From: Paracoccus rhizosphaerae
GTDB taxonomy: Bacteria; Pseudomonadota; Alphaproteobacteria; Rhodobacterales; Rhodobacteraceae
DNA length: 64,000 nt
Direction of reading: 5' to 3'
NCBI RefSeq assembly: GCF_026162645.1
Contig: NZ_JAOTBE010000005.1
Span: 50,622-114,621 of the forward strand
The translations under genes and the position numbers were made by a program. The notes below the pieces were generated by a model. That model saw nothing but the letters and a program-made list of their open reading frames with translations. It made no database searches and was not told the origin of the DNA. Positions 25,396 through 34,158 of the stretch are shown piece after piece (position 1 is the stretch's first letter; each line of letters begins with the position of its first letter).

Positions 25396-26406
25396 ATGCA
25401 GAAGATGACCTCGTTTCAGCCGACCACCCTGGTCGCCGGCGGCGCCGGTTTCATCGGATCGCACCTGTGCGAGACGCTTCTTCAGCGCGGCCACAGGGTG
25501 ATCTGCGTCGACAGCTTCCTGACCGGCCGGCGCGAGAACGTCCTGCCGCTGACCAACCACCCGGCCTTCACGCTGATCGAGGCCGACGTGACCGAACCCC
25601 TTGTGCTTCCGGGCCAGGTGGACGAGATCTACAACCTTGCCTGCGCTGCGTCGCCCCCGCAGTATCAGGCTGACCCGATGCACACGATGATGACCAACGT
25701 GCTGGGCACCGGCCACCTGCTGGAACTGGCGCGGGTGAAGGGCGCGCGCTTCTTGCAGGCGTCCACCAGCGAGGTCTATGGCGACCCCGAGACGCACCCC
25801 CAGACCGAGGATTACTGGGGCAACGTCAACTGCACCGGCCCGCGCGCCTGTTACGACGAAGGCAAGCGCGCCGCCGAGACGATGTGCTTTGACCACGTGC
25901 GGGCCGGACAGGGCGATGCGCGGGTCGCGCGGATCTTCAACACCTATGGCCCGCAGATGCGCCCCGACGACGGGCGGATCGTGTCGAACCTGATCTGTCA
26001 GGCGCTGCAGGACAAGCCGATGACCATCTATGGCGACGGCACGCAGACGCGGTCGTTCTGCTATGTCTCTGACCTTGTCGAAGGGCTGATCGCGCTGATG
26101 CAGGTGCCGGTCGCGCCCGAGGGGGCGGTCAACCTTGGCAATCCCGGCGAATTCTCGATCCTGGAACTGGTCGAGATCATCCGCGAACTGGTCCCCGGGA
26201 CGGCGCGGCCGGTCTTCAGCCCCCTGCCGACTGACGATCCCCGGCGGCGGCAACCTGACATCACCCGCGCGGGCGAACTGCTGCGCTGGCAGCCCCGCAT
26301 CCCACTGCACGAGGGGCTGCGCCGCACGATCCCGTGGTTCGCCGCGCATCTGGCGTCTCTTCCACCGATCCCGGCCGATCACATGCCCCAGGAGGCGCGG
26401 CCATGA
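25396..26406 (+). CDS. UDP-glucuronate decarboxylase-like (UDP-xylose synthase) SDR
   Basis: A 336-aa extended SDR. Cofactor motif VAGGAGFIGSHLCE; the ACSSPPQYQ-type segment appears as CAASPPQYQADP; catalytic Tyr/Lys is in ACYDEGKRAAE; then RIFNTYGPQMRPDDGRIVSN, all typical of UDP-glucuronate decarboxylases that form UDP-xylose. The ATG at 25390 has AAAGGAG only 2 bases away, so the second ATG at 25396 (8 bases spacing) is preferred. Product UDP-xylose or a related pentose would feed the glycosyltransferases upstream. Confidence 0.85.
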   Translation: MQKMTSFQPTTLVAGGAGFIGSHLCETLLQRGHRVICVDSFLTGRRENVLPLTNHPAFTLIEADVTEPLVLPGQVDEIYNLACAASPPQYQADPMHTMMTNVLGTGHLLELARVKGARFLQASTSEVYGDPETHPQTEDYWGNVNCTGPRACYDEGKRAAETMCFDHVRAGQGDARVARIFNTYGPQMRPDDGRIVSNLICQALQDKPMTIYGDGTQTRSFCYVSDLVEGLIALMQVPVAPEGAVNLGNPGEFSILELVEIIRELVPGTARPVFSPLPTDDPRRRQPDITRAGELLRWQPRIPLHEGLRRTIPWFAAHLASLPPIPADHMPQEARP

Positions 26407-27128
26407 GTTCGCGCGACAAGCTTTCGGCGCGGATCCGCGACCTGGGTCCGTGGTTCCACAATCTGCGGATTGAGGGCGTCCAGACGGCCCCCGACCATCC
26501 GCTTGGCGACTATCCCCGCTTCAAGTGGCAGGGCTTCCGCCATGTCATCCCCGGGGACCTGACCGGCAAGACTGTTCTGGATATCGGCTGCAACGCCGGC
26601 TTCTATGCCATCGAAATGGCGCGCAGGGGCGCCGAGGTGACGGCCATCGACGCCGATCCGCATTATCTGGCGCAAGCGCGCTTTGCCGCCGACGCCGCAG
26701 AGGTCGACATCGACCTGCGCCAGATGGACGTCTATCAGGTCGGACAGCTCGGCCGCCGCTTTGACCTCGTGATCTTCATGGGCGTCCTCTACCACCTGCG
26801 CCACCCGCTTCTGGCGCTGGACCTGCTCTACCGGCATGTCGTGGGCGACATGATGCTCTTCCAATGCATGCAGCGCGGGTCCATGGACCTGCCCGAAGTG
26901 GCCGAGGACTATCCGTTCGAGGAATGGGAGATCTTCAACGACCACGCCTGGCCGCGCCTGAACTTCATCGAGCATCGCTATGCCGGCGATCCGACCAACT
27001 GGTTCATCCCGAATCGGGCAGGCATGGAGGCCATGCTACGCAGCGCGGGCTTCGTCATCAGCGAGCAGCCCGAGCCCGAGGTCTATCTGTGCCGTCGCGG
27101 CGAGGACCCTGGCCATACCCTGCCATAG
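26403..27128 (+). CDS. SAM-dependent methyltransferase
   Basis: A 241-aa class I methyltransferase. SAM motif VLDIGCNAGFYAIEMARRGAEV at about residues 58-79 (motif I and II), FMGVLYHLRHPLLALD as motif IV, and a C-terminal segment WFIPNRAGMEAMLRSAGF. This sequence type (DLGPWFHNLRI at the N-terminus) is found in glycan clusters of many proteobacteria; from memory it resembles TIGR04290, which I could not check. Overlaps the decarboxylase gene by 4 bases. Likely methylates a sugar or a glycolipid intermediate. Confidence 0.84.
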   Translation: MSSRDKLSARIRDLGPWFHNLRIEGVQTAPDHPLGDYPRFKWQGFRHVIPGDLTGKTVLDIGCNAGFYAIEMARRGAEVTAIDADPHYLAQARFAADAAEVDIDLRQMDVYQVGQLGRRFDLVIFMGVLYHLRHPLLALDLLYRHVVGDMMLFQCMQRGSMDLPEVAEDYPFEEWEIFNDHAWPRLNFIEHRYAGDPTNWFIPNRAGMEAMLRSAGFVISEQPEPEVYLCRRGEDPGHTLP

Positions 27129-27138
27129 GACACCCCCC

Positions 27139-27912
27139 ATGCAGCACCGCCGCACCATCTGGGCCGCCGCGACCCTCGGCTTCGCGCTCAGCGGGTTCTT
27201 CGACGGCATCCTGCTGCACCAGATCCTGCAATGGCACCACCTTCTCAGCCTCGTGCCCGGCATCGACAACATCCGGTCGCAAATCCTGTGGGACGGCTGG
27301 TTCCACGCCGCGATGTATGTAATCTCCCTGATCGGCCTGATCGGCCTCTGGCGCCTACGCGGCCGGCCCGGACTGACGCCGCGCCGGGTGGCCGGGGCGA
27401 TGCTGGCAGGCTTCGGCACGTGGCATGCGGTCGACGCCGTGTTGTCGCACTGGCTTCTGGGCATCCACCGGATCAGGCTGGACAGCGATTGGCCGATCCT
27501 ATGGGACCTGGGATGGCTTGCCGTCTTCGGCATCCTGCCGCTGGCAGGCGGCATCTTACTGCTGCGCCACGCTCCGGCGGGTCCCGGCAAGGGGCCGGGG
27601 CTGGTCGCCCTTCTGGCGCTGCTGGCCGTGGGCGCGGGCAGCTGGGCGCTGCGCCCGCCGCCCGGCCTGCGCTCGACGGCGGTGGTCTTCAGCCGCAGCG
27701 TCGCGCCGGACCAAATGACGGACAGCTTGACGCAGGCGGGGGCCAGCATCCTCTGGGCCGACGCAGTGTCCCGCGTCGCCATCGTCGACCTTCCCCCCGG
27801 CCGCGGCATACGCCTCTACGCTCAGGGGGCTCTGATGGTCGCGGGATCGGGGCTGCCGGCGGGGTGCTTTTCATGGTCGCGACCGGGTCTGACGGGCCGC
27901 GCCAAGGCGTGA
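27139..27912 (+). CDS. DUF2243 membrane protein
   Basis: A 257-aa inner-membrane protein with about five helices. The N-terminal DUF2243 signature FALSGFFDGILLHQILQWHHLLS is followed by a His-rich loop and AGFGTWHAVDAVLSHWLLGIHRI. The conserved histidines (LHQ, WHH, WHA, SHW, IHRI) lie near membrane ends and could bind a metal or haem, but no function is established. C-terminal residues 150-257 form a soluble domain of unknown type. It starts 10 bases after the methyltransferase gene and ends the operon. Confidence 0.8.
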   Translation: MQHRRTIWAAATLGFALSGFFDGILLHQILQWHHLLSLVPGIDNIRSQILWDGWFHAAMYVISLIGLIGLWRLRGRPGLTPRRVAGAMLAGFGTWHAVDAVLSHWLLGIHRIRLDSDWPILWDLGWLAVFGILPLAGGILLLRHAPAGPGKGPGLVALLALLAVGAGSWALRPPPGLRSTAVVFSRSVAPDQMTDSLTQAGASILWADAVSRVAIVDLPPGRGIRLYAQGALMVAGSGLPAGCFSWSRPGLTGRAKA

Positions 27913-27964
27913 CATCGGGATCGTCGTGCCCGACACGAGGGATTGGGATCCATCCAAGGCTGCT

Positions 27965-29116
27965 TCAAGACCCGCCGGTCAACTCCAGCACCGTCATCTC
28001 GGATGGAACGCCAAGCCTGACCGCGAAGCCCGAGGCGAGTGCGGTGCCGCGACTGACATAGAGCGTCATTCCCCCGACGTCATAGCGCCCCGCGACGAAG
28101 CCGCCGTTCAGACTGGCGGCGACACCGCCAAGGCCCCCGATCATCCCGCCATGGGTGTGTCCTGACAGTTGCAGGTCCACCCCGGCGGCGGCCGCGTCCA
28201 AGGCTCTGGCGGGCCGGTGGTCCAGAAGGACGGCCGGCGCATCCTGTGGCGCAGCCGCAAGCGCCGCCGCCAGATCGGGACCGGGCAGCCCCAAGGCAAG
28301 CGCCGTCGGATCCGGCACGCCCGCCAGCACAAGGGCTGCGTCATGCCTGCCGATCACCCGGTGGTTGTTGACCATGGGGACGATCCCCAGATCGCGAAAG
28401 ATCTCCATCCAAGTATCGTAGTCAAAGTAGTATTCGTGGTTCCCGGGCGACATGAAGACGCCGTCGGGCGCCTGCAGCTGCCTCAGCGGCGCGACGTCGG
28501 CAAGCCTGTCGGCGGGCGCCCCCTCGACCAGATCGCCGGTAATGACGATCACGTCGGCCTGCTGACGGTTCGCGACTTCCACGACGCCTGCCACCCAGTC
28601 CCTGTCAAAGAGGGGCGAGATATGCAGATCGGTCAGCTGCAGGATGCGATAGCCTTCCAGCGCGTCTGGCAGCCCTCTGATGACCACAGGCACGATCCTC
28701 GGCGGCGGGACGCGCAATGCCTGTGATACGCCCACTGCCGCAAGCCCCAGCGCGGCTAGCCCGATGCCCGGACGCACCCAGCCTGCCGGTCGCCGCCATC
28801 GACGAAAGATGATCGAACGAAGCAGAGTGACGACATCCAGCGCGACCTGTGCGATGGCCAGAAGCAGAACGAACGCGAACAGCCAGTTGATTGCGACAAG
28901 GACCGGCCTCGGTACCTCCAGCGTGTCGGTCGACCCCGAGATCAGCTGGCTGACGAGGTACCTGACCGAAACGACGACCGCCAGCCCGGCCAGTCCCCAG
29001 CGAAGCCACGACGGCAGGGAAAGCCGGGGAACGAAGCGGCCGGCGACGATCAGCCCCAGCGACAGCGTCATCGCGTGAAAGGTCAGCACCTCGCGAGAGA
29101 ACTCGTTGATCAGCAC
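27965..29116 (-). CDS. Membrane metallophosphoesterase
   Basis: About 383 aa. The N-terminal third has four or five transmembrane helices; the C-terminal calcineurin-like phosphoesterase domain (about 145-380) shows D-x-H (LTDLHISP), GD (ITGDLVEG), GNHE (SPGNHEYY) and GHTHGG, the full dimetal ligand set. YaeI/YkuE-like members hydrolyse lipid or nucleotide phosphoesters. The start is uncertain. The frame is open to 29305, but that N-terminus is not protein-like. I prefer GTG at 29114-29116, with GGAAGGGG 5 bases before it; ATG at 29071 is another choice. Convergent with the DUF2243 gene. Confidence 0.82.
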   Translation of the reverse strand: MLINEFSREVLTFHAMTLSLGLIVAGRFVPRLSLPSWLRWGLAGLAVVVSVRYLVSQLISGSTDTLEVPRPVLVAINWLFAFVLLLAIAQVALDVVTLLRSIIFRRWRRPAGWVRPGIGLAALGLAAVGVSQALRVPPPRIVPVVIRGLPDALEGYRILQLTDLHISPLFDRDWVAGVVEVANRQQADVIVITGDLVEGAPADRLADVAPLRQLQAPDGVFMSPGNHEYYFDYDTWMEIFRDLGIVPMVNNHRVIGRHDAALVLAGVPDPTALALGLPGPDLAAALAAAPQDAPAVLLDHRPARALDAAAAGVDLQLSGHTHGGMIGGLGGVAASLNGGFVAGRYDVGGMTLYVSRGTALASGFAVRLGVPSEMTVLELTGGS

Positions 29117-29719
29117 CTTGGCCCCTTCCGCACTGCACCCGGAGGCTTTCACCACGCAAGGGTGACAGGCGGGGCAGCCGCTGTCCACCGGCGGGAAGGC
29201 CCGATCCACGCTGCCTGGTCTCCCGATGCGGGCGAAGACCTTGGGACACGCCCTGCCGTCAAAGTCGTGGGTCAGGCCAAGTGCTGCAAGGGCAATAGCA
29301 ACCAAGCCTAACTGTGGGAACCCTAGAGCCCGCGACTGCCGGTCCGGCCACAGTCAAATCTTCTTCCGCGCCCTGGCATGATGAAGCACAGGATCTCCAA
29401 GGCATGTGTCCGCTGGCAGCGCTTTGTCTGCCGACCCGGAGGGCTATTCTTCGGCAGCCGATGCGACGCAAAGACGACCGCCGCCTGCCCGTCTAAGTTT
29501 CCTTTCGGCCCGATGCCTATAATCCTATTAAAACACAAGTTATTACGGAGTTTCAGCGTTAGGAGTTTGGCAAGGGTTGAGGCATAGAAAGAGGGTGTTC
29601 AGAACGGACAGTGGCCCGCAACGCAAGGTACTGGGACACAGGTCAGTATGACCATCATGGGCCGCACCAAAGGCGGCTTTAACAGGCGCAAAAGCGTCCT
29701 CTACAAGTATGGGAATATC
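29117..29719. other. Intergenic region upstream of flagellin, no gene recognised
   Basis: About 600 bases that are lower in GC than the surroundings, especially 29490-29560 and 29690-29720. Short open frames exist on both strands but lack ribosome sites and protein-like composition. It must hold the flagellin promoter and a long 5' leader. I looked for a sigma-28 site; only a poorly spaced TAAGTTT / CCGATG pair (29494-29517) is present. Confidence 0.5.
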
Positions 29720-30952
29720 ATGACCAGCATTCTGACGAACAACGGCGCCATGACCGCGCTGCAGACCCTCAAGTCGATCAACCGCGACCTGAGCGGCGTT
29801 CAGGAGCAGATCTCGAGCGGCAAGAAGGTCGGCACGGCCAAAGATAACGCCGCCACCTGGGCAATCTCGAAAGTGATGGAAGCCGACGTCACCGGTTTCA
29901 AGAAGATCTCGGAAGGCCTGTCGGTTGCGGAATCGACCGTCGCCGTGGCGCGTGACGCATCCGAAACCGTCGTCAGCCTTCTGAACCAGGTCAAGGGCAA
30001 GATCGTCCAGGCTCAGGACGAGGCCCAGGACAAGGGCAAGATCCAGGCCGATATCACGGCCTTGGTGGAACAGGTCAACTCGGTCGTCGGCGCCGCCCAG
30101 TTCAACGGCGTCAACCTGATCCAGGGCGGCGGCGCGAACGTCGAAGTCCTGTCGTCGCTGAACCGCGACGCAGGCGGCACGGTCACCCCGGGCAAGATCC
30201 AGGTGGTTCGCCAGGATCTGTCGACGACCGGCACCGCCGTTTCGGCAAGCTGGGCGACATCCGTCACCGCTGGCGACCAGACGGTCATCGATGACGGCAC
30301 TGGTACCGGAACCGCCAACGTAGTCGCAACCGGCACCACCCAGAACATCGACATCGCCAGCGTCGGCGACGGCTTCGGCTTCCGGATCGCCTTCGACGGC
30401 AGCGCCTCCGGCTCGCCGACGCACACGTTCGAGTTCATCGCGAACGCCAGCGACAGCACGACTTCGGTCGCTGAAGCGCTGACGACCCAGATGAACACGT
30501 TCATCTCGGCAAACGGCCTGACCGGCCGCTTCTCGGTGAACCGCGTGGGTGACCAGCTGCAGATCGGCAACACGTCCGGCGCCAACTTGGGCATTACGGT
30601 CGACGCATCGACGGACTCGACCGCGGCTTCCGGCGGCGGCCTATCCCTCCTGGCGGGTATCGATGTCGAAAGCGACGCCAGCGGCGCGCTCAGCGCCATC
30701 GATAGTCTGATCGACACGGCCACCGGCGCTGCTGCCGCCTTCGGTACGACCCAGAACCAGCTCTCCACGCAGAACGACTTCGTGGGCAAACTGATGGACT
30801 CGATGAAGGCCGGCATCGGCTCGATGGTCGACGCGGACATGGAAGAGGCTTCGGCCCGTCTGCAGGCCCTGCAGACCCAGCAGCAGCTGGGCATTCAGTC
30901 GCTGTCGATCGCCAACCAGGCGCCCGGCGCCGTGATGGCCCTGTTCCGCTGA
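29720..30952 (+). CDS. fliC: Flagellin
   Basis: A 410-aa flagellar filament subunit. The conserved N-terminal D0/D1 region (TNNGAMTALQTLKSINRDLSGVQEQISSGKKV split over residues 5-40) and C-terminal D1/D0 region (TQQQLGIQSLSIANQAPGAVMALFR near 385-410) enclose a Thr/Ser/Ala-rich variable domain (about 170-330). The frame extends 24 codons upstream, but ATG at 29720 gives the canonical MTSILTN start. No other flagellar gene is in the window, so it stands alone, followed by a strong hairpin. Secretion is by the flagellar export apparatus without cleavage. Confidence 0.9.
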   Translation: MTSILTNNGAMTALQTLKSINRDLSGVQEQISSGKKVGTAKDNAATWAISKVMEADVTGFKKISEGLSVAESTVAVARDASETVVSLLNQVKGKIVQAQDEAQDKGKIQADITALVEQVNSVVGAAQFNGVNLIQGGGANVEVLSSLNRDAGGTVTPGKIQVVRQDLSTTGTAVSASWATSVTAGDQTVIDDGTGTGTANVVATGTTQNIDIASVGDGFGFRIAFDGSASGSPTHTFEFIANASDSTTSVAEALTTQMNTFISANGLTGRFSVNRVGDQLQIGNTSGANLGITVDASTDSTAASGGGLSLLAGIDVESDASGALSAIDSLIDTATGAAAAFGTTQNQLSTQNDFVGKLMDSMKAGIGSMVDADMEEASARLQALQTQQQLGIQSLSIANQAPGAVMALFR

Positions 30953-30959
30953 TAAGGCA

Positions 30960-30984
30960 GGCGGGCGCCCCGGGGGCGCCCGCC
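30960..30984 (+). terminator. Hairpin after flagellin
   Basis: Two 11-base perfect arms, GGCGGGCGCCC and GGGCGCCCGCC, with a 3-base loop, 7 bases after the flagellin stop. No T run follows, only ACAACTT, so it may act as a stabilising or Rho-assisted structure. Confidence 0.55.
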
Positions 30985-31144
30985 ACAACTTCGCGACAGG
31001 CTGCATCGTGACCCGTCGCTACTTTTCATCGGCGGAAGCGAAGTGCGGGAAGGCAACTTTGATGGGGGCCGCCTGACGCCGAACCGCGTCAAGGATATGC
31101 GTACACGGATCGACCGAATGTCAGAGATCCCTATCCGACCAACG

Positions 31145-31175
31145 AAAAAGGCCGCGCGGCAGTGCCAGCGCGGCC
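31145..31175 (-). terminator. Rho-independent terminator of infC
   Basis: On the minus strand, stem GGCCGCGC / GCGCGGCC with a 10-base loop followed by TTTTT, about 25 bases after the infC stop. Confidence 0.85.
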
Positions 31176-31199
31176 TCGTCGTGCCGCAACCAGATCGTT

Positions 31200-31739
31200 T
31201 CAGCGCGGCGAGATCATCATGACCATCTGCCGCCCTTCCAGCTTAGGCATGGATTCGACCTTTCCGGCTTCACCGACATCGTCCTTGACGCGGTTCAGAA
31301 GCTCAAGCCCCAGGTCCTGGTGGGCCATCTCTCGACCGCGGAAGCGCAGGGTGACCTTCACCTTGTCGCCACCTTCCAGAAACTTCATCACGCTGCGCAT
31401 CTTCACGTCGTAGTCGTGGGTATCGGTTCCCGGACGGAACTTGATCTCCTTGACCTCGATGATCTTCTGCTTCTTGCGCGCCTCGGCTTCCCGCTTCTGT
31501 TGTTCGTACTTGAACTTGCCGAGGTCCATGACCTTGCAGACCGGCGGGGTGGCGTTCGGGGAAATCTCGACCAGATCCAGCCCGGCGTCCTGCGCCATCT
31601 GCAGCCCGACCGACGGCGGCACGACGCCGACGTTTTCGCCCTCGGGGCCGATCAGGCGGATTTCGGCGACGCGGATGCGTTCGTTGACGCGGGGTCCAGT
31701 GTCGCGGGTGGGCGGTGCGTTATGCGGTCGACGGGCTAT
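31200..31739 (-). CDS. infC: Translation initiation factor IF-3, rare ATA start
   Basis: Binds the 30S subunit, discriminates against wrong start codons and prevents subunit joining. The frame from 31739 gives 179 aa, the usual IF-3 length, with N-domain [22 protein letters not shown] and C-domain [18 protein letters not shown] and [19 protein letters not shown] conventional ATG start only occurs far inside, which would delete most of the N-domain. The codon at the right place is ATA, with AAGGAG 8 bases upstream, coding (M)[15 protein letters not shown]. Rare starts in infC (ATT in Escherichia coli) are known to permit IF-3 autoregulation. Confidence 0.93.
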   Translation of the reverse strand: MARRPHNAPPTRDTGPRVNERIRVAEIRLIGPEGENVGVVPPSVGLQMAQDAGLDLVEISPNATPPVCKVMDLGKFKYEQQKREAEARKKQKIIEVKEIKFRPGTDTHDYDVKMRSVMKFLEGGDKVKVTLRFRGREMAHQDLGLELLNRVKDDVGEAGKVESMPKLEGRQMVMMISPR

Positions 31740-31933
31740 GGCGTTGCTCCTTTGATAGCCAATTCGGAAGTGACCGGAAAATAAGGCCCGTGATCGCGTC
31801 TTTCAACCGGAATTGATGCCCTTCGGCGCGTTCAAAGCGCGCTTCAAGCTGTTTTCGGCGGCCTCCGCTGCCTTTCCCTGCCACCGACCCTGTGCCATAG
31901 AGGCTGCAAGAAAGCGCAGTGCAGGGGTGCCGG

Positions 31934-32635
31934 ATGTCCAAGGTTCTGTCGATCGTCGTGATTCTGGGGCTGGCGGCCGCAGGGCTGTGGTTCTGGATGG
32001 GCCGCCCACCGGCGCAGGATACGGCGCCTGTCGTCACCTCGCCCGACGCGCCGACGCCCGAAACGGCCGCAGGCGATGCCGCACGTTTGGCCGAAGAGGC
32101 CGCCGAGACCGCCGCCGACACAGCCGAGGCCGTCGCCGCCACCCCCACGCCCGAGGTCGAGGAAGCCGAGGCCGCTGATGCCGCCGCTGATGCCGCCGCG
32201 GATGCCGCAGCCATCGCCGCCGATGCCGCCGCCGAGGCGGCTCGCGCCTCGGAGGAGACAGGTGCCGCGCCCGTCAGCGACGCCGCCGCTGCCGCAGAAG
32301 CCGCCGCCGAAGCGGCGCTTCAGGCCGCCGACCGCGCCGCTGCCGCTGCCGCGAACGACGCCGCCCCAATCGCCGCAGCCGAGGAGGCCGCCACCGCCGC
32401 GCAGGATGCAGCCGAGGCAGCCACCGCCACCGCGGACGCCGCGGGAGTCGCCGCGCAAATCGAGGCGCTGCTGACGCCCGAAGGTTTCGATCGCGCCGCG
32501 GTTGAACGCATCATTGACGACGCCGCGATCCCCGATCCGCAAAAGGCGACTCTGAAGCGGCTTGTCGCCACGGCCGAGGGCAATCCCGAACTGCTGTCAG
32601 CCGCGCTGGAGCAGGTCAAGGCGGTCATGCGCTGA
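31934..32635 (+). CDS. Ala-rich, membrane-anchored coiled-coil protein
   Basis: A 233-aa protein not recognised. Residues 4-22 form one N-terminal membrane helix (VLSIVVILGLAAAGLWFWM). Residues 28-180 are more than half Ala, with regularly spaced Glu/Asp and few other side chains (AADAAADAAADAAAIAADAAAEAA), giving a long acidic helix or coiled coil. The C-terminal 50 residues (IEALLTPEGFDRAAVERIIDDAAIPDPQKATLKRL in parts) form a normal small helical domain. GGGTGCCGG precedes the ATG. Its stop overlaps the next start. Periplasmic tether or spacer is a guess from shape. Confidence 0.75.
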   Translation: MSKVLSIVVILGLAAAGLWFWMGRPPAQDTAPVVTSPDAPTPETAAGDAARLAEEAAETAADTAEAVAATPTPEVEEAEAADAAADAAADAAAIAADAAAEAARASEETGAAPVSDAAAAAEAAAEAALQAADRAAAAAANDAAPIAAAEEAATAAQDAAEAATATADAAGVAAQIEALLTPEGFDRAAVERIIDDAAIPDPQKATLKRLVATAEGNPELLSAALEQVKAVMR

Positions 32636-33510
32636 TGCCGGCGCTGCCGATCCTCGACTTCCGCCACACCCTTGCCCAGCAGCCCGCCGCCCTGGCCAAG
32701 GGCCCCATCGCAATCATCCTGGTCGAGGACGACGCCATCGTCGCGCAGACGGTTTCCCACCACCTCCGGCGGGGTTTCCGCCATGTTCTTCTGTTATCGG
32801 ACCAGTCCCAGGACCTGCCCGAGGACTTGGCACCGCTGGTGACGCAGCTGGCCTACGACACCCGGCGCCCCGACGCGCATGTCGAGGCGGTCAACGCAGT
32901 CATCGCGGCGGTTCCCGAGGGCACTTGGCTTTATTACTGCTTCAATGCCGAGTTCCTGTTCCATCCTTTCTGCGAAACCCGCACCGTGGGCGAGATGCTG
33001 GCCTTCCACACCGAGGAACGGCGTGCGGCGATGCTGACCTATGTGATCGACCTCTATGCTGGCGACCTGGCGGCGCGGGGCAATGCGGTCGACCTTGATG
33101 CGCCGCTGTTCGACCGGACGGGCTATTACGCGCTCGGCCGGCGTGGGCCTGATGGAAGGTCCCGCGAGCGGCAGCTGGATTTCCACGGCGGGCTGCGCTG
33201 GCGGTTCGAGGAGTTCCTGCCGTCGGACCGCCGCCGCATCGACCGAATCTCGCTGTTCCGCAGCGCCCCCGATCTGCGCGTGACGGCCGATCACCGCTTT
33301 TCGGTCGAGGAATACAACACCTACTCCTGCCCATGGCACCACAACCTGACGGCGGTCGTGGCATCCTTCCGGGTCGCCAAGGCGCTGGTCACCAATCCGG
33401 GATCGCGCGATCATGTTCGGGATCTTGCCTGGCGCAACTCGTGCCGCTTCGACTGGACCGGACAGCAGCTGATGGACCTGGGCCTGATGGAGCCGGGCCA
33501 GTGGTTCTAG
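32635..33510 (+). CDS. Hypothetical protein, possible glycosyltransferase family 2-like
   Basis: A 291-aa soluble protein coupled by an ATGA-type overlap to the Ala-rich gene. The first 110 residues look like a nucleotide-sugar fold (AIILVEDDAIVAQTVSHHLRRGFRHVLLLSD as alternating strand and helix), and LYYCFNAEFLFHPFCETRTVGEMLAFHTEER continues in a GT-A-like manner. The C-terminus contains CPWHHNLTAVVASFRVAKALVTNP. A GT2/GT92-type assignment is tentative. No D-x-D motif is certain. No membrane segment. Confidence 0.6.
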   Translation: MPALPILDFRHTLAQQPAALAKGPIAIILVEDDAIVAQTVSHHLRRGFRHVLLLSDQSQDLPEDLAPLVTQLAYDTRRPDAHVEAVNAVIAAVPEGTWLYYCFNAEFLFHPFCETRTVGEMLAFHTEERRAAMLTYVIDLYAGDLAARGNAVDLDAPLFDRTGYYALGRRGPDGRSRERQLDFHGGLRWRFEEFLPSDRRRIDRISLFRSAPDLRVTADHRFSVEEYNTYSCPWHHNLTAVVASFRVAKALVTNPGSRDHVRDLAWRNSCRFDWTGQQLMDLGLMEPGQWF

Positions 33511-33626
33511 CGCGATTGCCTTGCGCGGGCTTGCCCTTGCGCCGCGCTGACCCCAGATGGTAGACCGTCCGGCAACTTGACAACAGGACCGGCCGCTTGC
33601 GGCCGAACATGGAAGGCACGATCCGC

Positions 33627-34136
33627 ATGGCGATGACCCAGACCAGCTTTGACCGCGACGACCTGCTTGCCTGCGCGCGCGGAGAGCTGTTCGGCCCAGG
33701 CAATGCACAACTGCCGGAACCGCCCATGCTGATGATGGACCGCATCACCGACATCTCGGAAGATCGCGGCGAACATGGCAAGGGCCATGTCGTGGCGGAA
33801 TTCGACATCGACCCCGACGCCTGGTTCTTCCAGTGCCACTTTCCCGGCAACCCGATCATGCCCGGCTGCCTGGGCCTCGACGGCCTGTGGCAGCTGACCG
33901 GCTTTAACCTGGGCTGGCGCGGCTGGGAGGGGCGCGGCTATGCGCTCGGCGTCGGAGAGGTCAAGCTGACCGGCATGGTCCGCCCCGACCGCAAGATGCT
34001 GCGTTATACCGTTGATTTCACCAAGGCCGTGCAGACCCGCCGCCTGACGATGGGCGTGGCCGACGGCCGCGTCGAGGCGGATGGCGAGCTGATCTACCAG
34101 GTCAAGGACATGAAGGTGGCCTTGTCGGCCAGCTGA
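33627..34136 (+). CDS. fabA: 3-hydroxydecanoyl-ACP dehydratase/isomerase
   Basis: A 169-aa enzyme of the anaerobic unsaturated fatty acid route: dehydrates 3-hydroxydecanoyl-ACP and isomerises trans-2- to cis-3-decenoyl-ACP. Active-site His is in [11 protein letters not shown] and Asp in [14 protein letters not shown]. The N-terminus [18 protein letters not shown] is canonical. ATG at 33627 fits the family start; the frame could extend 10 codons upstream. It is followed 22 bases later by fabB and then by fabI: an unsaturated fatty acid synthesis operon. Confidence 0.94.
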   Translation: MAMTQTSFDRDDLLACARGELFGPGNAQLPEPPMLMMDRITDISEDRGEHGKGHVVAEFDIDPDAWFFQCHFPGNPIMPGCLGLDGLWQLTGFNLGWRGWEGRGYALGVGEVKLTGMVRPDRKMLRYTVDFTKAVQTRRLTMGVADGRVEADGELIYQVKDMKVALSAS

Positions 34137-34158
34137 CACCATTCTGAAGGAGGCCACC

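Noticed and set aside
29330..29354. EcfG-type motif at GGAAC near 29318
   Set aside because: No NGTT follows at 16 or 17 bases.
29494..29517. Sigma-28 type promoter for flagellin
   Set aside because: TAAGTTT and CCGATG boxes are present but their spacing (9 bases) is shorter than the expected 11 and the -10 is incomplete.
29323..29538. Small minus-strand gene upstream of flagellin
   Set aside because: No ribosome-binding site and Arg/Gly-rich composition without a plausible core.
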